Origin: Lineus longissimus
Lineage: Eukaryota; Nemertea; Pilidiophora; Heteronemertea; Lineidae
Direction: 5' to 3'
NCBI RefSeq assembly: GCF_910592395.1
Contig: NC_088325.1
Span: 560,001 to 624,000 of the forward strand
Length of the DNA: 64,000 nucleotides
Numbering within the stretch: the first letter of the stretch is position 1; the number at the start of each line of letters is the position of its first letter. A model generated the notes under the pieces. The model was not told where the DNA came from and did not search any database. It saw only the letters and a program-made list of their open reading frames with translations. Shown in pieces: positions 49,769-62,600 of this stretch. The position numbers and the translations under genes are program-made.

Positions 49769-50634
49769 TTATGCTAATGGATTATACGTTTGATATCGTT
49801 TGGCCGCGCTTGGGGTCCGGTGATGCCGCGGAGGTCCTTGGGCGCCTCCTAATGAGTCTGTAGCTGAATTATTAGGCGAATGAATCTGAGAGTTTTTATT
49901 GCTTTTTGAATAGTACGGCCTGTGTGGTGTATTGTCAGGCTGGCCGTCGGGCTCCCCTCCACCGCGCCGACCCGCCGGCCGTTTGGAGGAGGGGTCTGGT
50001 ATAGAGCTATCCCGAGAGTCCGACTCGTCAAAGTCTCGCCGCGGTGGAGAAACGGACCGGTGTCGAGACGGTGAGCGTGATGGGGAATCAATAGCGAAGC
50101 CGATATCACTAGGGTCCAACGGGCTCCTCGAGCTCTTTGGAGTCGGGGTCCGCACATGTGCCGAACTAGAGCTCCCGTCTACCAACTTCCGCTGGTCAGC
50201 CGGTCGCCGGGGTTTGCTGCGGCGGCCATCCGGGCGATGCTTTTTGCGCCGGTCATGCGCGTCCCTGGGATCCCGGTCTCTATCCCGGGGCGACGTGTCT
50301 CGCCGGTGATGGCGGTTGGGCGAATCCCTGTCCCGTTTCGGTCGCTGTGCCAGCGGCGGCGGCTCAGAGTACCGGTCGTCCCGATGATGAGGGCGACTTA
50401 AGGTTGATTCGTGTGATTTGGGATGCCTCCTGTCCACTAGCCCGTCATACGTCGGCGGATTAAAGCTCTCCATCTCCTTCGCCTTTTCCTTGTCAGCCTT
50501 TTCTACCTCTGCAGCTTTCTTGGCTTTCTTCATGGCATTTTTTCGATAACAATAGAAGATGAGCATGTCGAATATCTCGAAGATGCTAAGCAGACTGGCG
50601 CCGATGTACAGGCCCATAGAGCCCCCGATGTCAC
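49769..50634 (-). CDS. DEG/ENaC last exon: TM2, GAS filter, PY motif and R/D/S-rich tail
   Basis: 866 nt from acceptor CCTTCAG|GT to the stop. Begins DIGGSMGLYIGASLLSIFEIFD, the family's TM2 with Gly-Ala-Ser filter, then a lysine/glutamate helix (KKAKKAAEVEKADKEK). PPTYDGL (residues 970-976) fits the PPxYxxL Nedd4-binding PY motif of vertebrate ENaC subunits. The rest is very rich in Arg, Asp, Pro, Ser and His (RDRDRDPRD, SPSRSPSRHRSVSPPRR) and probably disordered. No clear polyadenylation signal was seen just downstream. Confidence 0.92.
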
Positions 50635-53600
50635 CTGAAGGAAGGAACAACCTTCGAATCAGAATTGCAATTTAAAAGATATGAGGTAAACAGAGAAAAG
50701 TAAAGATAACGTCATGTTTAATGAACACCAGCAATAGTGACAAAAGTTGTTTCATCAACCAGGCCCTGAATGCAGGTATAAATTCACTCTATCAATCAAT
50801 CAATCAGTCTCCCCAGTCCGGCATTTGAACACCAAGAGCAGAATCTTGTGCTGGATCCTGCACCAGTCTTGTAGCCAGTGCAGGTGAACCAGCACAGGGG
50901 AAATATGGTCAAACTTTCCAACCAAACACACAACTCTTGCGGCAGAGTGTTGTATCAACTTACTGAGTAACGAAATGACTGTATAGGCCGGTTGTTGGCT
51001 GATCTCCTGGTAATACAATTCGCGGAAAAAGATGTCCATGCTGATGAAGTTTGCCCTGAAATATATAGCGATGTGATGAATTTCAAGGAAGACGCAGGTC
51101 AAGATGGATGGAGGTGGTGACGCGAGATTCCGAGTCGGCAGATTCAGGGAAAGACGTACTGAGCCGCTGCCAACGACCGTAGAAACTAGCGACGTACCCT
51201 TGCACAGTCGTGTTGCCATTGTGAGTAAGTGAGTGACTATCAAGTACTAAAAGAAGTTTAATCTTTTTGTGTCACCCTGTAAATCAACGTTACCACGTTG
51301 GTTCCGTTTTCTGCCACCAGGTGCCGTCAACTTACGCATAGTATTTTTCATCCAGCTTATTGCCGTCTAAGTAGGCTTTCATATCCGTCTGGACGAGGTC
51401 CATGGCGTCGAAAAACCTGGTGTGATTCCTGCCATAAACAGGGCTTAGCTCGTCTAATGATTTGTACTCGTCCAGTTTTGTGAACCTGGATGGGAGAAAG
51501 GAATAAGAGGCCATTTGCCAGGAACGCTTTTGCCACCATGGGTCGGGAAAACAAACCATCTCTACAATATATCTTCACAGTGAAAGACGCCAAATATTGG
51601 CACGAGAGGCAATAGGGCCGTTTACACGGGACCAAACTAAACCAGGACAGACCAGCATTTTGATTAGCATATGGTTTTGTAAACAAACTCTTTCAATGAG
51701 GCGATGTTTTAACACCCTGTATTCGGAATTCTGCAATCAGACTTCAGAAATTCCGGAAACTCATTTTCCTAACTTCTGACAGAAAACTACGCCATAATTC
51801 TCACGAAAATATGAGAACGAAAATAGACCTGACTTACCCGAGGGCTGTGTCTAGCGACGCCTTATCCTTAAACACGGGGACGTATTTCGTAAAATACGGT
51901 TTCAGATCCGTATTCGAGAGAATCAGGTTCGAAAGAGACTGCTCAGCTGTCTTCAACGAATTGTATTTATCCTGAATGTCCGAATTTCTACCCTTCGTGT
52001 TCTCGAAGAAGTTGCGTAACCTGTAATGATTTGACAAAAATGCGGCTCAGGTGTAGTTTTGGTTTTTACTCCTTACAAAGGGACAACTTGGGAAAAAGAT
52101 ATCTTGGTTTTTCATACAAAAAGGCCTCCAGCTTCCAGCCAAAGTTGGCGGTAGCCTAAGTGACAGCGAGTAGCCTAAAGCGTTAAGGCACTGCCGCCGA
52201 AAACTCCCTCGGACGACGGAGTTGGCGTCCAGTGTTCTTCAAGCTTAAGACGGAAACTTCTTCCTGAGATGCCACACCACCGCACTTACCTGTTCAGCCT
52301 CACCACGAAGTCTGGAGCCGTGAACGCTTTCGAGACGGCAGTCTTGCCTTGAGACTCGTCCTGGATTATGCCAAGGGCCCCAGTCGCAGTAGTGAAGACC
52401 AGTTTAAAGATGTGTTGGATGTCCTCGAGTTCAACCATGGCCGATGCGACCGTACTTTTCATTTCTTTGAGAATCTGAAAGTAGGTCATACTCAGTACTC
52501 TGCGCAGTAATATTTGGTGAAGCAGTCGTACTGTCATAGCTTGATTTGGCCGACATTGAATCTGAACGTGTTGAAAACACTCATTTGCAGGTTGAATGAT
52601 GCGGGTGAAATCTCGGTTTTCGATCCACATACACAATACATAAACAAACAGCGCAATGGCGCTCTTTCTGCCAGTGACAAATCTTCAAAAGCGCCCCCAA
52701 TGTGTTATTTATTCATTATGTGAGTAGAGCAACAGGCCATCTACAAAATCAAGTGTCAGTAAGGGGTTAAAAAATTGCAAAAGGGTTAAGGTAGAAAAGG
52801 GAGCAAGAAATCAAAGAGGTCTCAAAGAGAACAAAGTTCCACTTCAGACGTTCGCTCCCTGTACATCGTGCAGTGCATTTATGTACAGGGGTCCGTTTAC
52901 ATTGTTCAGTGCATTTGAATACAGGGGGCGTACTTTGTGGATTCTTTCTCCGTCTTTAACTTTAGCTCTTCATGAATATTTTATAACGTTTTAACCCATT
53001 TGTTTCAGTGGCCTATATGGTAGACTCATGTTCGGGCCATCCACGGCGCAAGTGGAATTAGTCCTACTCGTGCTCGAGTTGTCAACAGCTGAAGTGGAAT
53101 TATATAGACTAAAAATATTACTTATCAAGAAAAAGAAAACTCACTTTGCTTATTTCGATCTCATTCGACTTGATGGTCAAAATAACTTTCGCAGCCTCGT
53201 TCAGAGGATACATGAAGACCTCACTCATCACCATCCCGAGGTTGGTGTCGTATTTCGTACATTGCTTTTCATAAGGCAGCGTCCATTTTGCCTGGAACTG
53301 GTCCCGTCGATATGGCACCTAAAATGAACGGTAAACAGAGATGAAACTCTCCATGCATGGACCGATCACGGGATATCATCATTAACGTTCCATCGATGGG
53401 TCACCGAGGATATGTGATGGAAAATTTCTATCATAGATCCATCGATGGAACCCATTGTCGTATCTATCATGAGCCCATCATTGATTAATGGATGGAATCC
53501 ATTATAATTTTTTCGACAGGCCATCATGTTACTCAAATCGGTATGTACTCTGCTGCATAGGCATACGTTCATCCTTATGGGACCAAACGTCAGTGGGCCT

Positions 53601-56600
53601 ATGATGGAACTCCTATCAATTGAATGTCCATGGCCCATCAATGGATCTACCATTGGCCTTCATAGAATCTATGATGGGATCCCAGCGTAAAACGTGGCGT
53701 ACCGGCCTTTAAAAGCCCATACAAGCAGGAATGGAACGACGTCATCAGATAATTCCAGTTCTTGTCATGCGCGAAAAGGATCACTCACCTTGTGGAAGAA
53801 GACGTCAACAAGGAACTTGCCCATTCTCGTGTAGCTATCCCTCAACGACACCAACAGGGTCTCGCAGGTCTTTAGCAGCGCCGCCTGCTTGGGCAGCGTA
53901 ACGGCCGAACTCAGTACGGTCTTCGGAATGATCATAGCGTGCTGTTCGACAGAGTACTCCGCCTTATATTTCTGCGTATCCATCGCTTTAGCTTGGGTGT
54001 AGTGAGATTTCACTTGTAGCAACACGTCTTTTGCGTCTCTGCTCAATGTGCTTCTTGCAGCTAATCGGTCGTCCAAGACGGCCTGGAGAGACCGCTTCAG
54101 GTCAACGTCTCCTTTCCCTGCCGCGGCGCCATTCTCGCCCGTAATGCGTTCAAACTTTCTGTAAGAGTCGATGATGAGTTCCCTGTACATGAGCGTGACA
54201 GGGTTGAAGTAGCTTGTGTATTTGGAGACCACTGGTCGGTAGAAGTTCCAGTCGAGGACAAACCTGAAGCAAAATATGCTGGTTTAAGTGAACTATCCGA
54301 CTGTACTCTGGTTGTGGCTTTGTCTTAAGGACGGTTTGCGAGGAACGTGCAACAAAACGAAGATTTTGATGTCTTTCCTTACAACAATGGTCCTTGTGCT
54401 CAGCCAGAGGCCAGTGTAACAGTAACAAATGCCCCCCTGGAAAATGTGTCCGGCCCTATTGTATTCTGCAATATGGTTCTATAGAGACCCTGACCGTCAA
54501 TAGCTCAGAGATTGAAGCGCATAATAGAATCCTTTGTTTCCCGGGCATTCTATCCGAGGACATTTAAACTTCTACACCGGTCGCTAATTCTGGTGACCGT
54601 TGCTACGGAAGTAGACACCATAATCTGTTATTGAAAAAGACACTAGGTTATTTTTCACCCCTAAAAAGCTGGCAATTCCTTTCATACGTTGTCTGGTATA
54701 CTGCCCGTTTTCAATTCTTGGGCGGTTTGGGACAAGAAAATAACAAGATGGGGGCATAGTAGGCCGCGATAGCCATCTTAATAGATAGTACTCACTTTTG
54801 AAAGTCATAAACCTCATTAATCTTCTTGAAGACATCCTCCGCATCTCGGATGAGTTCCTCGATGTGTTTCTGCATCCTGTCCAAGGCCTTTGGCAGCTCG
54901 TCATTCAGGACCTTCCTCAGCTCAACCGCCCTGCCGACCAACTTGTTAATCATCCCCGCATCTTCGGCCAGGAGCTCCGTCCTGGTCGCAGTGACCGTGT
55001 CGCGAGCCTTGCTAAACTTCTCTTGGAGTTTCGTCTTGTTTGCAATTTGGAACAGCTTGTAGACGTCTGCTTTAGCACTTTTTAAGTAGCTCAGGTTTGG
55101 CTGGTAGAAGAATGTTTCACAACCTGGTTGGCAGCTACAGGCCTCAACATTCTTTTCGAATTCCCCTGGAATAGGATTGAAATTTTGATATCAGTGTTTA
55201 AAAATGTTAATAGGTTTTTTCATATCGTGCTGGCCAAACCAGATCATAATTACCAAAAGATAGCGGTGTTGTGCAGATTATCCGTAGGATAGGCAAGATT
55301 AAAGACTCTGGGATAGGCCTAGCAAAATAACGCTCTTTCACAGCTGTCGGCTATCATTCTTGTTGGGCTCAGACAGCACGGCTATGATCAGATACGGATG
55401 TTTGATTGGTCAAAACCTGTCACCTGACAGGAAGTCCTACGCAATTTCTGCTTGAGGAAATGGCGAATGGCCGCAACACTGACAGGCGACAATCAGAGGA
55501 AAATGTATCAGAATTAGTTCTACAAACCCTTCGTTTCATTCTCACATCTCATGGCCACGTCTTTCAAGCAATCCTTGACACCTGTTGACAAAACAAAACA
55601 ATGGTAAACTGATGAGGGAACCGATAATCGATTTTGTTCGCCAGTCCTATTGTTTATGCAAAGTGACATCACGAGCCATAAACACCACTATCAATTTGGC
55701 GAAAGTTAAACATTTTCATGATATTTTTCACCTTGAGGCCGCGATTGGGCAGAGTGCCCATGTCACTGTTCACTTTTCATGCGTGACAAAAAAACCGAAC
55801 AAGCCATTTTCAACTCGTAACAACAGAAACATGACAAGTGAGTGCGGCGTGAACCTTATATAACTGCGGCCTTAGGAATACAAGTCTAATTTCTCATATG
55901 TTTTACTGACTTAAACTGAACATCAATCGTGCATATGTGACCCGTCACAGCAAAACCAGGCGCATATCGCTCTGAGCTTGACAGGTTGATCGAGACGGAC
56001 TATTTGTTCATTTCACTGTTGTCTGCCTTTTGTGAAATATGAGCACATCAATTTCTTCTATTATCTCCTGGTGTCATTAAGGCTCATCTAATGTGCGACA
56101 TGCGACTGGTTTTGCTGTGACGGGTCACATATTATTGGAATAATCCGCTGGCCAAAGGCCTTTGCCTGGCAAATAATCAAAGGACATCGACATACGTCAA
56201 AAACAAGACGACAGGTGATACAAATCTGTCGTCAAACAGTATTTTTCAGTCAAATTTTAAAATAAAAAAAGTCGCTATCAAATACATCTGTACGCGAACT
56301 GTCTACTTATTTTAGTAGTTAATTTTATTCCCGAAGGCGTCGCAGCAGAATGTTGTTCCCTTCTTTCATAACCTTAAATGCAACAATCTGATTGGTCGCG
56401 ACTCACCTGGCACCTCCATATATGGAAGGGTACAGCCGCAATTCTTGACGAAGAAATCGGTCCAGCATTCTCTCCTACAGGCCATCTGGGTGTAATACGT
56501 GAAGTACTTCAACGTTTTGGTTTTCGTGCAGTTGCCGTAAGGCGGCTCCACTCGCTTCATCTATAAAGAAAGCGTCGTCAATGGTGATCATCGCTGCCAA

Positions 56601-59600
56601 GTCTCACTCGACCTGCTGTAGAGGGACTATGAGAGAATTTCAACGGGTGTATGTAAAATTCGTCATTAGGACCGAAGACCGGGAGATTGGGGGTTCGCTA
56701 TGAATGCAGTTATACACGAGGCCGTAGTGCAGGTATTATGCATACAAATTTGCTGAAACTTGGTAGCCACAGTCTTTTCATAGCTGTCTACATAACAGCA
56801 ATAAGTGAATTATGTGAAGAGATTCATTTTTAAAGGCCTTTTAAAGGCCTTTTAAATTTGTTATTGAATTTGAAAATTTCCAATCGAGTAGATAACAATA
56901 ATTATGTACAATTCACATACGATTGTCAGCACAGCACAGCACAGCACATTCCCGCAGCTAATCAGATATAGAGGTGGCATCATTGCAGTAATTAAACACT
57001 GCAGTGTGACGAAACTTGGCACGCATTGTTTTTATATGCATGTGCGCATTACATCAACGCTATTTCCGATACTTAATCACAAAATGTCATTTTCTTAAAC
57101 GATTTAATAATCTCTGAACTGAAAATTAAACGTGTGTATGTTACAACCATATCGATACTTACATGTACATCGTGCTGCACTCCGAGTACATTTACCGTGA
57201 AACACGAAGAACAAAAAAGCATCTGCTAAACAAAAGGAAATGAAAGAAGACTCCTGCGCAGCTCCGGAACTGGCTTTATTGATGACGTCCGTGACTGTCA
57301 CTGTCAACACAGGCCGCCATGACTGAAATTCTACTCCGAGAATCTTGGAGTAACAACAGGCGCGTGAAGATACCAGAGTACAAATCGATCAGCCCCGAAT
57401 TGACTGGTGCACAATAACCTACATCTTCCATGACCAGGTCATTGTGTGCTTTCTGTAGGTTTAATTGGACCTGATCGTTAGTTAAAATTGACTGTTAGAT
57501 TTTGGTATCTTCACGCGCCTGTTGCCATGGTGTGATGAAAGTCTGTGTTGGCAGAGAGAATATCCTTCGATCTGCTTGGAGAATGAAATAAAATATAAAC
57601 AAAGGATAGAATAAAATAAATAAATGAATTCGTACCAACCAACCCCTTGAATTTACAGAATTTATATTCAGAATGAGAAATAATAACATGAAGTTTTGTT
57701 TGGTTTATATTCCCTCGGTATTCTACCTCTGATCAATCTTGAATTATATATTCTTCATCGACCAGTGCGTCGTCGTTCGTTCCAAAACACATTTGTTACA
57801 ATGTGTCATTTTTAGTAAATATGAATTATTTATAAGGAACAAAAACGGAAGTTTTGGTGCCTTCCAATAAATATATTCATTACATGTCCGCGACCAATAA
57901 ATATATTCATTACATGTCCGCGACCAATAAATATATTCATCACATGTCCGCGACCAATAAATATATTCATCACATGTCCGCGACCAATAAATATATTCAT
58001 TACAGGTCCGCGACCAATAAATATATTCATTACAGGTCCGCGACCAATAAATATATTCATTGCATGTCCGCGACCAATAAATATATTCATCACATGTCTG
58101 CGACCAATAAATATATTCATTACAGGTCCGCGACCAATAAATATATTCATCACATGTCCGCGACCAATAAATATATTCATTACATGTCCGCGACCAATGA
58201 ATATATTCATTACATGTCCGCGACCAATAAATATATTCATTACATGTCCGCGACCAATAAATATATTCATTGCATGTCCGCGACCAATAAATATATTCAT
58301 TGCATGTCCGCGACCAATTTATCACAACAACTAACGCATATACATATTGCATTTTTTTAAACTGCGAATATCAAGTACATGTGATTTTAAATGATACAAA
58401 AAAATTAACAAAATGGCCAAAAGCTGCAACAAAACCATAAGCTGAATTGACACGTTATTTGATCCGTGTAACAGATTTAAACGTCCTAGAAGAGAAAGTC
58501 CCGGGAACAAAGGATTCTATCATGCGTTATCATCATCCATATCTTAATACGTGCATAATATCGCTGTCCAGTAATGAAAGTTATTATCCCTTCAGGTTCA
58601 GGACTTTTTAATGAAAAACCCGATACATGCGCGCGGACAAGAAACATCTAATTATTTTCTTTTGCCTAATTTCAGGATAGTGCATGTCACTACTACACAG
58701 TGTATTTATCCACCTACCACGTTGACGCTGAGGCCAATAAAAGCATGACTTCCGGTTGGCATACCGAGGCCCATTTCAAAGACGCTGGCAATGTCGTTGC
58801 GATCGAAGAGGAGAAATTTTAAGCCAGCCGAATCGTGAGGGCCTATCATAGCCTCGTAATTCTCAGCATTTAATGTCAGGCGAAGACCAGCATTTAAACC
58901 TGGAAAAAAATCAAAAAATTTAAAATCAGGTGTCTATCGGGCGCAAGTGGGGATAGATTTGAATATACCCTAACCAATTATCAACTCCATTGTGGCTTTA
59001 AGCGAAGCATAACAAGGCGAAATTTGAAATCACCAACCCGCTGAAGCAAATAATTAATCCTGGATATCAGAAATTTAAAGATTCGTATGGCCGGCTTGAA
59101 ATCATTGGCCGACTCACCGTCTTCAGATTGAGGCCAATGAAAGTGTAATACCCAGGACTCACCCCCGACCCCAGTTCAACAATAGCCGGGATGTCCCTGT
59201 TGTCGTGCAAGAGGAACTTGACGCCCTCTGATTTGTGGGGCCCTGCCATATACTCATACGACTCGACGTTTACTAGAAGGCTGAGGCCTGCAGCGCCCCC
59301 TGAAATGCAGCGGTGTGTTTGAAAATTAAACTGATGTTGATAAAATTGCTGCAGAGAAGTTGGCTGCTTGTCTAGTGTCAGCAGTCCTCCGCTGTTTTTC
59401 CGAATCTCGAAAGCCATTTACAGATTTGACATTTTACCGAATAACCTCTTCGGCTGCAAATTTTTGCCAGTGAAAACCCCCCAAAATGTTTTTCAAAGAG
59501 CTCAAAAACCTTCATTTCGAAGAGTGCTGAAACATACTCGACATAAAAAACGACAAAAATGTAGTACTCACCCGTATTTTTTGTAACTTTTGAATTATCC

Positions 59601-62600
59601 GGCGCATCTGCTAATGCATTTTTCGCTCTTATGTTGAAAATATAACAGAGGCCATGGTCCGTAAACTCGAGAGTGAAGTTATGTGGACCACAGTCCACAC
59701 CCTCCCATTTACAGCTGCCAAAGTGAAAAGAGACAAGATTGGTTATATGAAATATACACTAGTTTCACCGATATACGACCACCGTCCTATATTCTATTCA
59801 AACTCGATGTTATTCATACATGGTCGTATCATCCCATTCCACACGTTTATCACATCGTTTGTAAATTTACAATTTCCTCTTTTTGTTTCTCCGATTCAAG
59901 TGCCGACAGCTGACGTCATCAAAACATGCGTTCCAACCAGAAAATGTGAATTCTTTCGAATGGCTCACCGTAAAATATTAGTAAAACATAGCCATGTAGT
60001 AATTTGCATCCTCAAGTGTCACGTTAACATGATAACAAAAAACACTGACGTCATCAACGCATGCGTACTCACCTCACAATCATATCCTCCTTCGTGTGAC
60101 CCATTGTTATTAATAATTCCTTCTCGGTGAGATTGGTCGCATTAAAGTTCTTGAGAATGGAGGTGACATTTAATTCATCTTTCGTCCCTTCGTGTGGTTG
60201 ATAAATAGCCTTTATTAGATCGAGCTTCTTCGCCGCCGCTGCTTTTGTGATTCTAAAAAAACCCAACAGAATCAAAAATATAATGAATGAGGTCATTCAG
60301 TTATATTTCTGAAAAATGAATAGCGAAGCTACCTCTTAATAACGTCAGAAGACATCGCGTCCTGCGTATTATTTTGGCGATAGGGATTTTTCGCAAATCT
60401 TTGAGTCGCCAAGACGAACGTTTGTCTCATTGTTCGACCTCCTGATAACGGAGTCGAACAATGGAATAGGCGTTCACGTGGACGTTTTGGGGGCTTTACG
60501 AAAACACCCTATTGGCCATGAGTTAACCGTGAAATTCTCCGAATTCACAGTCACTGTAACTAGCCGAGGTGTTACCGACAGCTGAAAAAAATTGTTCGTG
60601 AATTTCCCGTATTTCCCGTGACCAGACAAGGTTTTATTGACAATAGATAGAATTTTCCGTGAAATTCGCCGAATCCACTTTGAGTACAGCCAAATTTGAC
60701 CGACAATTGAAAATTCTCGGCTCTCTCCCTTCACTATTTTTTCAAACATTTCTGTGTCAGAAATCAGAAGTGAAAGTGGCTTCTACAAAAACCCTTTCCC
60801 TGGATTGGCATCCGGGCCCGATTGTTCAAAACAAATCATGTCACTAACTTCGCGTGAACTTTCACCGAAAACACCAGGGCCCGGTTGTCCAAAACCTGGT
60901 TAATAGTTAGCAACCGCTAAGTTTTAGCGACCGCTACTTAACTTGGCTAAACCCCATGAAAAACCCTTGCGGTATCGCTAACTTAGCGGTCGCTAAGCCT
61001 AACAGAGCGAACTAATCTTTAGACAGGTTTGGCGTCTGTAACATGAAGCACTAAGCAAAGAGGTCTGTCATGCCACCAAGTCCTGCGCTAATTCATTTAG
61101 GCGACACTCGTAAATCATCTTCTATATACTTAGAAATCCAGGAATTCAATAGAAAATCTTTCATAACATGAATTTACCACGAGCGTACCAGAGGGGAGGA
61201 TGGCTAATCTCAAATAATGTATCCACCTATTAATAGTTGGTTGCTGCACCTAAATGAATGCAGATGCAGAAAACAGCTTGCGATAAGGGTTTAAAAATAT
61301 TTAAACATGACAAATACTTTTCAAAACCATCGCCAACAATAAAACGCTTGTAAAAACGAGAATAAATCAGAGACTTTTAATAAATTTGTATTGAAAAACT
61401 CTGAATGATAATGAAACGAAATGTATCGTCTATGCCTGGCTCGGGCCTTGTTTCGAAAACATGATCAGTCATCAATGTTTTGCCATGTCTTAACACTGGT
61501 GAGATCTTAATTCCTCAACTTAATCGCCATGTTGAAGCGTACCACGCTATACACCCAAGGAGAAGAGTCCATTGGTCATCTTCATTGTTATTTAGGGTAA
61601 TTCAATACTATTCGGGCAGGTTTTTTTGACATCGGTGGCACCAAAATGGGCAATTAAAAAGGGTCACCCTAAATAACAAAGGTCGTAACCATTTGACTGT
61701 TATCCTGTCTGTATAGCAGGGTATTTTTGTGGACACGGTGCGCAATTTATCAACGCTAATGGTATTATCAGTTTAGGAAAAATTGGGTAACTGACGCACA
61801 CCATTGTTTTATTACACCTGCAAAATTTGAAAACTTAATTGGGTAAAAAGTTAATTCATCTTCTGCCTTATCAAAATTACAAAATGGCCAACCGTCACCA
61901 AACTTCGTGCCCTAGCGTCAAAGGTAAGAACCAACCTTTAGGGCACCTACCTATAGGTGTTCTGATTGCATAACGCTACACCAGGAAAACGGATGGTTTT
62001 ATTAAAGTTCACCTCGACTTGGACCATCACTGGGGCAGAGGCCAAGAACTCGATACGATTACTAACTTGGAACAGCAGGAACGACAAGGAGCCGAAGAAA
62101 AGAAGGCACCACAGCATTCTGAAACAGGAAGTGTACGGGTTTACTGGCAGTGGTACGGGCTTACCTGTATGCATTTTGATTACATAAGGCTACGGACGGG
62201 AAGCGGATGGTTTTATTAAAGTTGATCTCGACCTTTGCCATGACGGGTGCTGATGCTAGGTAGATGATGCGGTTGCAAATCTGGATCACCAGAAAGGTCA
62301 GAGAACCAAAGAAGAGAAGAAACCACAGGACCCTGGAATAGAGAGCAAGTTTGTATCGAAAGGGGTCGAAATACATCACCCTGCCAGAGATACTGACGTC
62401 AGACGACGTTTTATCGACACATCGCCTCATCGTTGTGCGTATCATCGTAACTTTTTTATTTGGAATTAGAATCATGACGTAAATGGCGATAATATGCACG
62501 ACGTGGCGATGATATATCGCCTGACTAAAGGTGAATATAGTGAACGGTCACATGACACAAAAAGGCTTATAAAGATTTGAATAAAAGAATAACTCGTCTC

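Noticed and set aside
49932-50401. Plus-strand frames opposite the channel tail
   Set aside because: Shadows produced by GC-rich R/D/S/P codons of the minus-strand last exon.
57867-58320. CRISPR-like regular array
   Set aside because: No unique spacers between units and the setting is an animal gene intron.
57744-58360. Repetitive frames of 156-202 codons on both strands
   Set aside because: The 30-bp minisatellite is open on both strands and lies inside a channel intron.
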